Below are positions 26,001 through 35,610 of a stretch of 64,000 bases of DNA, piece by piece. The stretch comes from Pachyseris speciosa. Its lineage: Eukaryota; Cnidaria; Anthozoa; Scleractinia; Pachyseridae. The stretch spans positions 337,001 to 401,000 of the forward strand of contig JAEMWC010000079.1 in NCBI GenBank assembly GCA_016490735.1. Reading direction: 5' to 3'. A program made the translations under genes and the position numbers. Numbering within the stretch: the first letter of the stretch is position 1; the number at the start of each line of letters is the position of its first letter. The notes beneath the pieces were generated by a model. It was given only the letters and a program-made list of their open reading frames with translations, made no database searches and was not told the DNA's origin.

Positions 26001-29000
26001 GTTTGTTAACCGAGTCCCTCAAAGCATAGTTTGATTCAATTCCCGATGAAAATTTAGATGTGAGATATTCAGGAACCAGACCGTTTAAAAACTTGAAAAC
26101 CATTAGGGCTTTCTGAATTTGACGTTGAGATTGCAAGTCTTTCCAGCTGAGTTTGTGAAACAAGGAATCGAAATCAGCGTCATAGCTCGATGAAGTTATT
26201 ACTCGTGCGGCACGGTTTTGTAGTTTTTGTAGCTTATTAGATAATGATTTGCCACAATTACCCCAGACTGGGCTGCAGTAGTCAAAGTGAGATTGAACTA
26301 GTGAGTTCTATATGCTGAGTAGGGTGGATTGAGGCACAAAAGGCTTTACTCTCTTTATGGCTCTATAGCGATCTTTTTACACAGTTTATCAATGTGGGAG
26401 TTCCACGTTAGACACTCATCGATATATATTTCAAGTGATTTCACAGAGGAATCTTGTTCAATTGGAACATTATCAATGGAGAGTTCGAGTGTAGCAGATA
26501 AAGTACTTTATCTTTGCCTGGATCCGATCAACATAAATTCAGTTTTTGTAGCGTTCAAGGTAAGTCTGTTAGACACAAGCCATTTGCTTAGCTTTCCAAG
26601 GTCGTGAGATAGACTAGACTGAATTAGATGTAAATCTGAACCAGCATAAGTAATTTGGGTGTCATCAGCATACATTCTAGGTACGCTGAACGATAGACAG
26701 TTAGGCAAATCGTTAATATAAATTAGAAATAAAAGAGGGCCAAGGATCGTTCAATGTGGCACACCATATTTAAGAGTGGTGAAGTCAGAGAGACAACCGT
26801 TAACGGAGCACCGTTGTGTGCGATTCGTCAAAATACGATTTAAACCAATCAAGGGTTTTCCCTTGAATTCCGCACCAATTCATTTTGATTAGTAATATCT
26901 CATGATCAACGGTGTCGAATGCCTTTGTTAAGTCGAGAAACACGACGGCATTTACGTAGCCACGATCGATATGCCCAACTGTCAGTGGCTTCTAGAAGAG
27001 CAGTAACAGTTGAGTGTAAAGACCGGAAACCAGATTGACGTTTAGAGGTGATTTCTTCGCTGTTTAAGAAGTTGTATAACTGATCGTACACAAACCTCTC
27101 GAAAACTTTGGCGATTACGGAAATAACTGAGATAGGTCGGTAATTACTTAAATCAGATGACTCGCCCTGTTTAAGCAACAGAGTCACTCTAGCACATTTC
27201 CAGTCGTCAGGAAATATGCCAGACATCAAGGATTTATAAAAAAAAAACGCATAACGGGCCTGAAATAATATCAGCACACTCGCGAATCAACTTAGCAGAG
27301 ATATTATCTAGCCCTGTAGCTTTAGTTTTAGACAATCTATTTAGATGGGTAAAGACAACACTACTAGTAGTTGGACGAAAACAGAATTTGTTGTAATTTT
27401 CAGGAGTATGGTTTAAATAATTAGACTCCTCGTCTGAAGTTAAAGGTATTTCGCTGGCTAGTCTGGGCCCTATAGTTGAAAAATGTTCGTTAAAGGCGTT
27501 GGAAATCTCGGTAGAGTTACAGATAGAGATGTCATTTACTTTCACTTCTTTTACTATCTGGTTGTTTGGACGACGAGACGTGAGGTTGTTAATAGTTTTC
27601 CAAGTCCTTTGAGCATTTCCTTCGGATAAAATATTGTGATAATAGCATGCCTTAGTGGTTTTCACTTTATTGTTAATTCGATTTCGTAACTTTCTGTGAT
27701 TGGCCCAGTCTTGTGGATTCTTTGTTCTTATCGCTTTCCTTTTAGCAGCATCGCGACAGCGCATACTTTTCTTCAAGGCTGAATTAATCCAGGGTGCTTT
27801 GCTCAATTTAGTACGTCTAGTTCGAAACGGAGCACGTGAGTTAACAATGCGCAAAAAATTTGTTTTCCAGCCAGTTAGACCATGCCAAATTTGGATCTTC
27901 AAATTCATCGAAAGACCAGTCTTGCTGAGAGATTTCATTTCGAAAATTTTCGCGATCAAACGAAAATTTCTGTAAAATCAGAAGATAGTTTTCGATAGAC
28001 ATAGACGAGGCTAGATCGCTGATGCCAATATGGGAGACTCCGGAACCGCCTACCCTGTCAGTATAATTTGTATAGATCAAATCGATAAGTGCAGCTGTGG
28101 ATTCTGTAACACAAGTTGGTTCATTTATTAGTTGTTCGAGCCCATATAAATCCGAAATCTCGAGTAAACGACGAGTGTTTGCATCAGGTGTAGGAGATCC
28201 CAAATTACAGTTTAAGTCACCTAACAAATAGAACTCTAGGTCAAGAGAATCTAATTATCTAATTTGCCTATGAATGACTCATAACTCGAAAATAAATCGA
28301 TTGGAGAAACGGGAGGTCTGTACCATGTCGCTACCAGAAATGGCTTTGAGTTCGGTTTACGAATTTCTATAGTTAAATTTTCAAGATTGATTACGTTTAG
28401 ATCTGAGCGCACTGCATAAATGATGTATGGAGTTCGGATCTTTTTATGGATTCGTCAAGTTTGGTTTCGTTAATTGCCAGAATATCAATTGAAAACTCAG
28501 CAAGAAGGACTCTAAGTTCGTCAACATGTTTGACGAGACTGTTAATGTTCAAACTACCCTGGCTCCAGAGGCCCGTTGAAAAAAAAAAATATCCCCGAAA
28601 AGCCAAAATAGAACGCGTAAATTCTCTCCTTCAAACGAAAAAAATAACCTCTGGCACCCAGGGTATGTTCAAACAGGCCATTTTGAAACCACGTTTAGCT
28701 GGTAAAAAATTAGACGCATTTGGAAGACCCGAACTACGTGAGTGAACATCGTTTTCAATCGATACTGGCAGCGTTTGGGAAACTAGAGAATTATCGACAT
28801 TCATGGATTTAGGAAATCAATTAGATCTCAGAAAATTTACGATCAGTTCGGATTTCTTAGCTGAAATTTTAATTGCCCGAAAATGTTAGGGAACAAAATC
28901 GTCCTTTGAGAAAATGCAAGCTGAAATGAACTTTCCACGAACTTTATAGGAGCTATTTTCTTTCCGAAAATGCTAGGTGACGTTTTGGACTGCCAAAAAA

Positions 29001-32000
29001 CAGCAAATATGACCTTTCCGAAAACCCCAGAGGCTATGATTTCCCCCGTTGCGAATCGTTTAGGCCATGTTTCAGTTACGAAAATCCGAGTGCACTCTTT
29101 AATCAACGCCGAAAGCCTAAGGCGAACTACCCTCCACCGAACAGATATCTACCGAAACTTGTCGTTGGGTGCCCCTCACCAACCAGGGTCTTAAAATAAC
29201 TGCTGGATCATGCTGGCAGCCATTAGCCGCGTCCCCTTCACCTCCACAAAACTTGAGTTGGTCGCAGACGAACCTATTCACTCTTCGCATAGAGTGTTCA
29301 CCGTATTGTAGTCTATCCTCCCCATACAGCATGGGTTGGCTATTGACTTTGTGCTCCTAATGGAGTCGAAAGGAGCTAGACGAACCGCTTGTTTAGTTAG
29401 AACGAAAAACGTGACCGAAGAATGAACCTCTGACAGTGCTATCTCAGTCTCAGTAATTTCACTATTTTTCAGCCTCCGTAGCTGGCGGTGTTGTAGGCGC
29501 GCGGAGTAAAGAGCCGCTAAAAGCGAGCGGTGAAGCCGCGATGAAATTAACGGCTCCGCCGCCTCCTCCTCCGCGCGCCTACAATAGGGAGTTTAAGCAA
29601 ATCGCTACGGCGGGTGATACTACGGCTGTCGTGGCATAGGAGGTCTTGGCTGAGTACGTTGCCGTAGCCCTTCAAAGATCAAGTTTAAGCAGCGCGAAAT
29701 CAAATACAGTACGGCTGTGAAGTTTACGTTCGACTTAGTTTCTTACAGTGTTCACCAGTTAACTTTGGAGAATAAATTCCTTCAAAAGAGCAAGGAATTT
29801 CACTTTATTTTGTTATGGTGAGGGTTTCTGCGGAGGCGTTGAAAAACTTCAGGCATTGATATTTTCAAATAGGATCAAAACTGACTTCGCAGTCTACAAC
29901 AGCAACGCGAAAGAAGGAAATAAAAGGCTTAATATTCACAACCCCTACCGGTTCAGTACTATATTAAACAGACTCCCGGTATGATCTATGATACCAATAA
30001 TTACAAAATTACTGACAAATCGTGTGGAAACGATTATTTCTTTACATTCACTCAGTGTGAGTGAAATGAATCAAGACACGTCAGTCACGTTGGAATATAG
30101 TGTAATTATTTTGAAGTAAAATACACATCGATTAACCGTCCGAACATCCTTGCAAATCTTACTACGTGCTAAGGGTGTCTGAAATTAGCATTTAAAATTC
30201 TGGAAATAGAGTAAAACACAGCTTTTGACATAAAAATACGACAACGAAGCTATACTAACGAAATCCTCTTGCCATTTGCTAATTTCATTTCACTGCATAA
30301 AACAACTGCTGAAAATAAACGCAGATTTGTTGGGTTGAAAGAAGGAAGGTACATAAATGTTCATTCTGAATGAATTAAGAAGGTTTTTCAGTACGATGAA
30401 ACGGTTAAAAAATCAAAGAAGCCTTTTGAAAAGTAGAAAGAAGCGATTTAAAACTCACGTACCAGAGACTACGCGAAACCTCTTCTCCCGACGTAGCAGG
30501 ATTTACTTCTACGGCTGAACGCGAATGACTGCCGTGCGCAGTAGTCCATATTTTTACAAAATTACTTCCGGTTGCCGTACTGAAGCCCGCCGTACCGTTT
30601 TGCTTAAACTCCCTAATACCGCCAGCTACGCAGGCTACAGATTTTTAAAAAATCACTTTGGGGGCTGGAGAAAAAAATACGAACGATGTTTAACAAAGTG
30701 CACGACTGTAATGCCCCGTCCACACTAATGCTTTTTCGATGCGTTTTGTCCTGAGAAAACGCTGCAAAAACGTTAGTGTAGAAGCGAAGCGTTTGATGTG
30801 TTTTCCGCGAAACTAAAACGCAGCGTTTTAAAAACAACAACCATGTGATGGATTTTTTTATTCCACGAAAAGAAAAAAAGAACTATCAAATTTGAATAGT
30901 TCAGTGCAATACGTTTTAGCAGGCTTATAACTGAGGTTCTCGTATTCTTTTACATAAAATTACGCTGTGAGAATAGAATCCCCATTTTATGAAAAATCTC
31001 CCCACTGATTTTCTTTATTTCTAGCGAGAAACCAATATTTGGATTTGCAGACGACTATGTGTTCATGATTCGTGGATTGCTGGACCTATACGAAGCATCT
31101 TTGGACGAGCAGTGGTTAGAATGGGCTGTAAAGCTGCAAGCCACACTGGATGAACTGTTCTGGGACAAGGAAGGAGTGGGTTATTTCATGGTCACACCGG
31201 GTGATCCAACCATTCTGGTCAGCGTGAAAGAAGGTAAGGTAGTTTTTTTGCATTCATCGACATGGGGAACTTCAACGCAATGTCGCACTTCTGTCCGGAA
31301 TGTACCGAGGCGTGTTCATTTGGGAGAAACCCATTGATCCGATTCTATTAGATTTCCTGTACTCAAAACGCTGGATACAGAAAGAGATTTGTTGCTTTGT
31401 AAAGGGAGAGGTATAAATGAGTATTTTTGGTGGTAGCAAACTACAGAATCAGATCATAGGCATATCTGCAGGCGAATAGGAAAGCTTTTAGAGTTAAAAG
31501 ACATGCAATTTTCGATACCAACTCAACACTCACATTGGACAAAATGAAAAGAGAAATGAGTGTTAATTTGATCTTTACGGAATCGACGAAGCGGGCGGGA
31601 AATGGAAAAAAAATGTTCCAGGAAAAACGAAGGCGCGGGTATGACATTTTCCGCCGTCTATAAGAACTGTTTTCAGTACGAGTCTGTTTTTGGTGCCAAG
31701 CGCGGGAATCGCGTAACCACTGCCAAGCGCGGGAAAATATGCAATTTTTGCCAAGAGCGGGAACTGACAAAGCACTTTACTTCCAAGGCAACTTGCACGA
31801 TTAAGCTCACAAATCTTTGCAACTAACAAATCAGTTTTTATTTGTAGCTCAAGACGGTGCTGAACCAAGCGCCAATTCGTTGTCTGTGGGTAACTTGGTC
31901 CGATTGTCTAGCTTTACTGATGAGAAGAAATATGTGGAAAGAGCAACGGAGATCATCAAGGCATCGGTCACTTTGCTTTCCAAGCTCCCCCTGGCATTGC

Positions 32001-33884
32001 CTGAATTGGTGTCTAACTATATATTATACCTTCAAGCTAGAAAACAGGTAAAAACAACCCAGTAAAAATCGTCCCGTTATTATATTTTTAACTCGCTTGA
32101 ATCAAATAGCTTTTGTCTAGGTTGCGTTATATTTCTTAATTTTTTTCTGTTTTTACAGCCAATTCGCTGTATCGCGCTGCGCGTTTTCCAAACTTCGAAA
32201 GGATTTTGGGTTTTCTGTTCCGTCAATCATCTGAGTGGGAGCGGGGCTGTGCAAATCACAACGCGGCATCGCGCTCGCCTAGCTTCGCCCGCTATAGAGC
32301 TTTCTGTGGACACTCGGCGAGGATGTGGAAACCCGGCGTGGGAATTCATCTTCCCAATTCTCAAGAAACCAAACTTATGAATGGCAGAAATTGTAAATCT
32401 TCTTCCAGTGAGGTATTCAAGCCAGTCTTACAGCTCATCCTCGCAGACTTCTGGGTACTGCCTCGCAATATTTTTTATTTTGTAAAATTTGTCGAGCTGT
32501 TGATAAAAACAATATCGTCGTGTTTGATTGAGAAAACACACTTGAAAATACTTTCGAAACGAGCAGTCATTAATACAGGTAATAGTTCAGATCTATATCG
32601 GACAAAAAGATGGCAAGTTTTTATACTTATACACCGTTGACTCTCAGGCATTAGAATGAATAGGTCTAAACTAAAAGTAAAATATTGCAGTTCGGGTGAT
32701 ACTCAATTGACTGGTTTACTTCGAAGATCTTTCTGATCTTTCTTACGAATGTCTCCCTCACTTTCAAGACTAAAGCAATGTCTGCTACTATCCATCCTTC
32801 CCTGAACGTAAATACCACTCTCCATTGCAATACCCTTGGATAGTTTCGCGTCATTTTCAGTTCTGTTTTCCGTGCTCTCTAATCGCAAGCGGGCGAAGCT
32901 GCCCGAACGTGTTGCGTTGTGATTTGCATAACCCGGCCCCCACTCAGATTATTAACGGAGCAGAAAAACCCAAAATCCCTTCGAAGTTTGGAAAACGCGC
33001 AGCGCGATACAACGAATTTGGCTGTAAAACGATCGAAGTCTGGGAAAATGGCTTCACTGTTTTTTCACTGAAATTTAGTGGCGGTTTCCTTTTTCACTGC
33101 ACGCAATAAATCTGTCAACCAACGCCCAGTGCATTGACCGTGCTGATGCAAAACGTTTTTTTGATGTACTCCCAGTTTTTTTTAAATTTCTGCCCCCACC
33201 CCCGGAACGTAGTTCCGTCGTTGCCTTTGGACCGCCGGGGTTGAGCAGCTTGAGTCAGGGCTTTCGTTGAATTCACATAGACAGTACTTACCCTGAAGAA
33301 TTCCCTGTTATCTTATATTCTTTATCCCTTCGTCTTCTTCCCTAAGGACTGCATACAGTGATCCTGCTTTTTCCAAGCAAAACCTTCAAATCTGCGAAAG
33401 AGCTCCCTTTTACTTTACTGTTCAGTACCGGTGGAGAAATCCAACGTTATCAAATAAGCGGGTGCAATTTGTTGTACAATGCCTCAATTCCGTATACAGT
33501 CTAAACTGTTTTTTTTTTACAAATTTCCTCTTGGTCGAGGTGGGAGGGGGTGACGGACACGCCCTTAAAATATATTGAACCAAATCAAACCGTATCCGTG
33601 TGCACCAGCATAATTATGTTTGTTATTTCTAGATAATTATTGCTGGCGATCGAGAATCCGAGGACACGAAGAAACTGCTAAAGTGTGTTCACTCGCATTA
33701 CATTCCGAACAAAGTTCTTATGCTATGCGATGGTAAACAAGACAGCTTTCTGGCGTCCAAGCTATCTGTCTTCAAAACCCTGGAGAGGAAAGAAGGCAGA
33801 GCTACTGCGTACGTCTGCGAAAACTACACATGCTCTCTACCAGTGAACACTGCCGAGGGCTTAGAGAAGATTTTGTCGAGATAG
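6548..33884 (+). CDS. SPATA20: SPATA20 (spermatogenesis-associated protein 20 family), 14 exons, with a 1-base frameshift in exon 10
   Basis: Coding exons: 6548-6786, 8507-8571, 9982-10136, 10956-11099, 12210-12414, 13188-13318, 13998-14102, 14928-15002, 17561-17779, 21696-21887, 22976-23144, 31025-31233, 31848-32047, 33633-33884. All introns are GT-AG and all phases match. The total is one base short of 787 codons, the deficit lying in exon 10. The product has an N-terminal thioredoxin-like DUF255 domain (about residues 58-220, CHWC at 107-110, [14 protein letters not shown] at 157-170). It is followed by the helical part typical of the YyaL/SPATA20 family, which resembles six-hairpin sugar-epimerase folds. 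The corrected length of 786 residues fits the family. The chosen ATG opens a basic, Ser/Thr-rich leader ([16 protein letters not shown]...) with no early acidic residues, consistent with a mitochondrial presequence (inference). A second ATG at codon 44 would remove it. Vertebrate homologues are linked to spermatids, but the biochemical activity of the family is not settled. Confidence 0.95.
7064..7772. mobile_element. Inverted-repeat element in SPATA20 intron 1
   Basis: Ends related to GGACAATCGATAAA in opposite orientation, with many ATCGAT/GATAAA variants inside both ends. About 710 bases with no coding content. Confidence 0.55.
8507..8571 (+). CDS. SPATA20: SPATA20 exon 2
   Basis: The exon completes W80, then reads [21 protein letters not shown], the segment just ahead of the thioredoxin-type active site, and ends with one base of V102. 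The acceptor is TGTAG and the donor GTGAGT. Confidence 0.93.
8655..8715 (-). repeat. Probable SINE tail fragment
   Basis: On the minus strand a Pol III B-box-like GGTTCAAACCCCG is followed by TTGAAGTCCTGAATTTTTTT. No A box is preserved, so this is a truncated piece in SPATA20 intron 2. Confidence 0.4.
9485..9826. mobile_element. Possible MITE in SPATA20 intron 2
   Basis: A left end GACACACCTGGCAATTTTAT and a right end that inverts to GACACATGCTAGGTGATTAT, with repeated TGATCGC/GGTGATT words between. The similarity is partial. Confidence 0.4.
9982..10136 (+). CDS. SPATA20: SPATA20 exon 3 (CxxC active-site exon)
   Basis: Residues 102-153. It holds [16 protein letters not shown], with the CHWC redox-type motif at 107-110, and then [13 protein letters not shown], a family hallmark. 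The donor is CAG/GTAAAT, in phase 0. Confidence 0.95.
10314..10584. repeat. Interspersed repeat, copy 1 (intron 3)
   Basis: Bounded by GAGGGTCCCCTATA and the inverted GGGAACCCTCTC. The segment around 10458-10550 recurs inverted at about 24720-24830, so it is a dispersed, non-coding element. Confidence 0.65.
10956..11099 (+). CDS. SPATA20: SPATA20 exon 4
   Basis: Residues 154-201. It contains [18 protein letters not shown], the proline-bearing second half of the thioredoxin-like site, and then the ATYFAPED motif. The acceptor is TTGCAG and the donor GTTAGG, phase 0 on both sides. Confidence 0.95.
12210..12414 (+). CDS. SPATA20: SPATA20 exon 5
   Basis: Residues 202-269 plus one base of S270. 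It covers the end of the thioredoxin-like domain and the linker into the helical domain, including the conserved [13 protein letters not shown] stretch. The acceptor is TTCCAG and the donor GTGAGT. Confidence 0.95.
12437..12629. mobile_element. 193-base fold-back element with hammerhead-like motifs (intron 5)
   Basis: Two arms of about 87 bases (12437-12523 and 12543-12629) are near-perfect inverted copies. They begin 22 bases after exon 5. Each arm ends in AAGGGCTAATGCTC, then GAAACG or AAAACA, which resembles stem II plus the GAAA core of a hammerhead ribozyme. The upstream CUGANGA-like box is degenerate in both arms. It could form a strong hairpin in the pre-mRNA. Confidence 0.8.
13188..13318 (+). 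CDS. SPATA20: SPATA20 exon 6
   Basis: Residues 270-313. It ends in GGIHDHVGQ, which joins exon 7 to make the family motif [17 protein letters not shown]. The acceptor is TTGCAG; the donor CAG/GTTCAT is weak but fits in frame. Confidence 0.93.
13998..14102 (+). CDS. SPATA20: SPATA20 exon 7
   Basis: Residues 314-348, reading [20 protein letters not shown] and then [14 protein letters not shown], among the best conserved parts of the family. The acceptor is TGTTAG and the donor CAG/GTATTA, phase 0 on both sides. Confidence 0.95.
14325..14562 (-). mobile_element. tRNA-derived SINE (intron 7)
   Basis: Read on the minus strand, an A-box-like GCTCAGTTGGTACTGAGCAC (about 14530-14549) and a B-box-like GGTTCAAACCC (about 14495-14505) are spaced as in a tRNA head. 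A non-tRNA body follows, then a simple ATGATG-type tail near 14325. Confidence 0.65.
14834..14904. repeat. (ATCT)n microsatellite
   Basis: About 17 tandem ATCT units, ending about 25 bases before the exon 8 acceptor of SPATA20. Length changes here could affect the polypyrimidine/branch region. Confidence 0.95.
14928..15002 (+). CDS. SPATA20: SPATA20 exon 8
   Basis: Residues 349-373 ([15 protein letters not shown]...). This is a short phase-0 exon whose acceptor (TTGACAG) lies about 25 bases after a long ATCT microsatellite. The donor is AAG/GTAGTG. Confidence 0.9.
15268..15745 (+). repeat. Dispersed repeat with an internal duplication (copy 1)
   Basis: Starts GGGGCACCCAACGACAAG and ends near GCTAAGAAATCCGAAC. 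Inside, a unit of about 175 bases (from ATTCGCAA...GGGGAAATCATAG to TTTTCGGGCAA) occurs twice, at about 15364-15530 and 15534-15715. A one-unit copy lies inverted at 28846-29182. Confidence 0.75.
16150..17378. mobile_element. Inverted-repeat element with CGCAAGCACAAG arrays (intron 8)
   Basis: The left end has AAGCCTGGTCTTGACTAGC followed by arrays of GCAAGCACAAG/GCAAGCATAAG. The right end is the inverted counterpart (CTTATGTTTGTGCTTGCGTC then ATGAAAACAAGGCTTA). A TTA microsatellite sits inside. Confidence 0.65.
16982..17049. repeat. (TTA)n microsatellite
   Basis: About 22 uninterrupted ATT/TTA units inside the preceding element. Confidence 0.95.
17561..17779 (+). CDS. SPATA20: SPATA20 exon 9
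   Basis: Residues 374-446. It opens with [14 protein letters not shown], a strong family motif, and continues through [16 protein letters not shown] to EGNVKPHQ. The acceptor is TCTACAG and the donor CAG/GTAAAA, phase 0 on both sides. Confidence 0.95.
17831..18278. mobile_element. Inverted-repeat element after exon 9
   Basis: AGAGACCTTAAGATCGAGGT at the left faces the inverted AGAGAGATTAAGATTGAGGT at the right. The interior is built of GCAAACCGC/GCGGTTTGCGG variants. It starts about 50 bases after exon 9. Confidence 0.6.
18645..19235. repeat. Pair of direct repeats, about 430 bases apart (intron 9)
   Basis: The block with CTGAATATCTAAGGTCGAGA...GAGCTCAACTG and then TTTTTGCCAGAGCGG occurs at about 18645-18800 and again at about 19075-19235, roughly 80-85% alike. 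This may be an old local duplication or two copies of one element. Confidence 0.65.
21289..21482. mobile_element. Fold-back MITE before exon 10
   Basis: AACAGGTTGTGGAACTGAAT near the left end is inverted as ATTCAGTTCCACAACCTGTT at the right end. About 190 bases, non-coding, ending about 210 bases before exon 10. Confidence 0.7.
21696..21887 (+). CDS. SPATA20: SPATA20 exon 10, with an apparent 1-base deletion
   Basis: The exon starts in frame as DPHRELRG, which continues exon 9 as expected for the family. At about 21717-21722 the frame slips by one base and then resumes as [16 protein letters not shown]...[12 protein letters not shown], ending with one base of the next Gly. Read as written, the frame stops at TGA 21729-21731 after 457 residues. 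The exon is 192 bases, while its splice phases require 193. The GGAAGAAC stretch looks like a lost A in a purine run. It could be an assembly error, a null allele or a real mutation. Confidence 0.92.
22976..23144 (+). CDS. SPATA20: SPATA20 exon 11
   Basis: Residues 511-566 plus two bases of I567, reading [20 protein letters not shown] and onward to GEVMQ. The donor GTAGGT overlaps what reads as ATG TAG if translated through, so the exon must stop at 23144. The frame then continues at 31025 as IEKPIFGF. Confidence 0.92.
23756..23996. repeat. Perfect 120-base tandem duplication (intron 11)
   Basis: Two adjacent copies of a 120-base unit (23756-23875 and 23876-23995) are identical at every base. 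The unit is a multiple of three and, on the minus strand, both copies stay open as a 40-codon repeat. I recognise no protein family in it. Confidence 0.95.
24430..24690 (+). repeat. Dispersed repeat also found in CNOT3 intron 11 (copy 1)
   Basis: A stretch starting near CATTTGCATATGGTGACGCA is about 75% like 54690-54930, the interior of an inverted-repeat element in CNOT3. In both copies a short frame is open and partly alike ([20 protein letters not shown] versus [20 protein letters not shown]). It may be a relic of a coding transposon. Confidence 0.6.
24700..24850. repeat. Interspersed repeat, copy 2 (inverted relative to 10314-10584)
   Basis: Starts GAGGGTCCCCTATACCCCC, and the following 100 bases match 10458-10550 in reverse complement. 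It is a truncated copy in SPATA20 intron 11. Confidence 0.65.
25925..28610 (-). mobile_element. Decayed non-LTR retrotransposon (CR1/L2/jockey-like LINE), antisense in SPATA20 intron 11
   Basis: Read on the minus strand in order: endonuclease start ([20 protein letters not shown] then AINETKLD, about 28550-28400); endonuclease part with LGDLNC and [20 protein letters not shown] (28227-27990); linker and RT start ([10 protein letters not shown]... to [17 protein letters not shown], about 27850-27270); RT core with [20 protein letters not shown] (27170-26990); catalytic YADD (about 26672-26661); and the C-terminal tail with [18 protein letters not shown] (about 26110-26050). Frames are broken between these blocks. 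The endonuclease SDH motif reads SDL followed by a deletion, so the catalytic His is lost. Inactive. Confidence 0.88.
28846..29182 (-). repeat. Dispersed repeat (copy 2 of 15268-15745)
   Basis: Reverse complement of the element at 15268-15745, with the same ends (GTTCGGATTTCTTAGCTGAA and CTTGTCGTTGGGTGCCCC) but only one of the two internal 175-base units. Confidence 0.75.
29474..30648. mobile_element. Nested inverted-repeat elements (intron 11)
   Basis: The outer ends CGTAGCTGGCGGT and ACCGCCAGCTACG face each other at about 29481 and 30627. Inside, 29585-30615 is bounded by TAGGGAGTTTAAGCAAA and its inverse, about 1.03 kb, with further matching bases (TACGGCGGG) inside the ends. No ORF is recognised. 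Confidence 0.65.
31025..31233 (+). CDS. SPATA20: SPATA20 exon 12
   Basis: Residues 567-636. The segment [20 protein letters not shown], followed by [18 protein letters not shown], is diagnostic of the family's C-terminal helical domain. The acceptor is TTCTAG and the donor GTAAGG, phase 1 out. It lies 7.9 kb from exon 11 because intron 11 is full of mobile elements. Confidence 0.95.
31848..32047 (+). CDS. SPATA20: SPATA20 exon 13
   Basis: Residues 637-703, opening with [20 protein letters not shown], a conserved SPATA20/YyaL motif. The acceptor is TTTGTAG and the donor CAG/GTAAAA, phase 0 out. Confidence 0.95.
32151..33030. mobile_element. 880-base element with inverted ends of about 140 bases (intron 13)
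   Basis: The left arm from TTTTACAGCCAATTCG through CGCTGCGCGTTTTCCAAACT and CAAATCACAACGC is mirrored at the right, ending GGCTGTAAAAC. The arms are about 85% alike. The element starts about 100 bases after exon 13, and its left end supplies a decoy TTTTTACAG acceptor-like site. Confidence 0.75.
33633..33884 (+). CDS. SPATA20: SPATA20 exon 14 (last), with stop codon
   Basis: Residues 704-786 and a TAG stop. [29 protein letters not shown] and [14 protein letters not shown] match the family's C-terminal Rossmann-like tail. No AATAAA is seen in the first 150 bases after the stop, so the 3' end of the transcript cannot be placed. Confidence 0.95.
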   Translation: MIIAGDRESEDTKKLLKCVHSHYIPNKVLMLCDGKQDSFLASKLSVFKTLERKEGRATAYVCENYTCSLPVNTAEGLEKILSR

Positions 33885-34579
33885 ATCTATGAATACTAGG
33901 TTTATTTTTATTGCAGTGTTTTAGTCCATTCTCACAGATTGTTACGCATCCCGTTTTCATTGGTTAAAAAATCTCGTGCAACGTTCTGTAACCAATCGTA
34001 GTAAACGCGCAGCAGAAAATCTGGGGTAAAACAATGGAAGCCGTTACGGGCCAGCCAATCAAAAATTTGATTTTTTGCCATTATCCCAGAGTCTCTCCTG
34101 GCGACTAACCGCTGGCCAAAGATCCTGAGGACTCTGGGTACGAGATTGACGTTGCGGATGCTTCGCCGCGGTTGGCACCGCGCATGTTCCACTGGGTTTG
34201 GCGGCTTTCCGCCAGTCTCTTCACACCAAGCTCATATCTAAAGTTAGTTGGGCTGGTACATGTTCCATTCGCCCAATCGCGTGTAATTTCGTGCAGCTGA
34301 TACGGGGATGGTAGCCCCGTGTCACTTTTAGGCAATATAGAACTCTGTGTTTTTATGAAATGGAAATACTGGTCCGTCTGATTGTGAGACGTCGTGTGAA
34401 TTTAGTCGCAAACTTCTCTCGCCAGACAGTGGGTTTTCTTGTACCTAATGAAAAAGTATACATGAACTAATTAAAGTTGCTAGTCTTGAATCTTCCTTAG
34501 TTCAGTTCTGTTAAAACAATGCTCCTTCATTTTTTACCCACTTTTACACAATGCCCCACTCAAAACTTCTGGCATAGTC

Positions 34580-34790
34580 AATTGAACGTTCGGAAATCAA
34601 ACTCAATCGAATGCAATCCGTGGATTGAGTTCGGCAATCGAACTAAATCGAACACCGAACTTTGTGTGAGTTCGATTTCCGAACCAATCGAACTCATTAG
34701 ATTAGACTGTGTTCGATTGAGGTCGGCAACCGAACTCAATCGAACATAATCCAATCGATTGTGTTCGATTGTGTTGGGTGAATAAATTCG
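34580..34790. repeat. Degenerate tandem/inverted GAACTCAATCGAAC repeats
   Basis: At least eight variants of AATCGAACTCAATCGAAC and its reverse complement occur in about 200 bases. A second small cluster lies at about 35178-35240. The two clusters could be the ends of one element of about 660 bases. Confidence 0.6.
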
Positions 34791-35610
34791 CTACATAGGT
34801 CATATGGTGTGGTATCTCTTCTTGTATCCCACTACAAACGGCTTCACTTACCAAGTAATCGAAGCATTTACAGGCCACAGGGCGCAACTAGTTCGCGTTG
34901 AAGGTGACCTAATTGTCCGCGCTCATATACAACTCGAAAAGAACGGCCTTTCTCGCCTATTTTTTCTTTAAAACTTTAACTAGTCTTCGCCCTCCTTCAC
35001 GTCAAAGCGGCTCTCTTGGTAGGCAGTTCAGCTTTCACTAAGCATTTAAAGCTAACCGTCAGGGCATCTGAAGCCATTCCAACCGGATTTCTGCGGTTAC
35101 GAAAACCACGAGTTATACTGAAGTAACTCCAGCCTCGAAAAACTTGTTATTGATTTTCAACACCAGTTTTACAAAAGTCAAGAGTTCGGAAATCAGACGT
35201 TAGATTGAGTTCGATTGCCGAATTTGTTTTTGTTCGATAAATATCCACCACTATTCACTTCCACTTCGGTGAATAATTGTTAAATATTCCGGAAAATTTT
35301 CGTGTATCTCTTAGAAGCGCGGGCCCAACGAGGTGAACACTCACCGATCGACTTCTACGAAATTAATACTGTAGATGTAGATGAATAAAAAATTAATCAG
35401 GTTCAAATTAATGGGAGGGTCGCTGAAAGCGAGTGAGAGTTTCAGACCAAACGAGATGCGAAAGTCGGCCGTTTGGCCGCTCAGGATTGAGACTTGACAG
35501 GATGAAACAGCATGCAATATTGGCAGCTATCCAGGAGTCATTTGAGGTTAAACGTGATAGAATAATTAGAAATTTATCTTAATGCTTTTAAAATAGATGA
35601 ATGAACTCGA

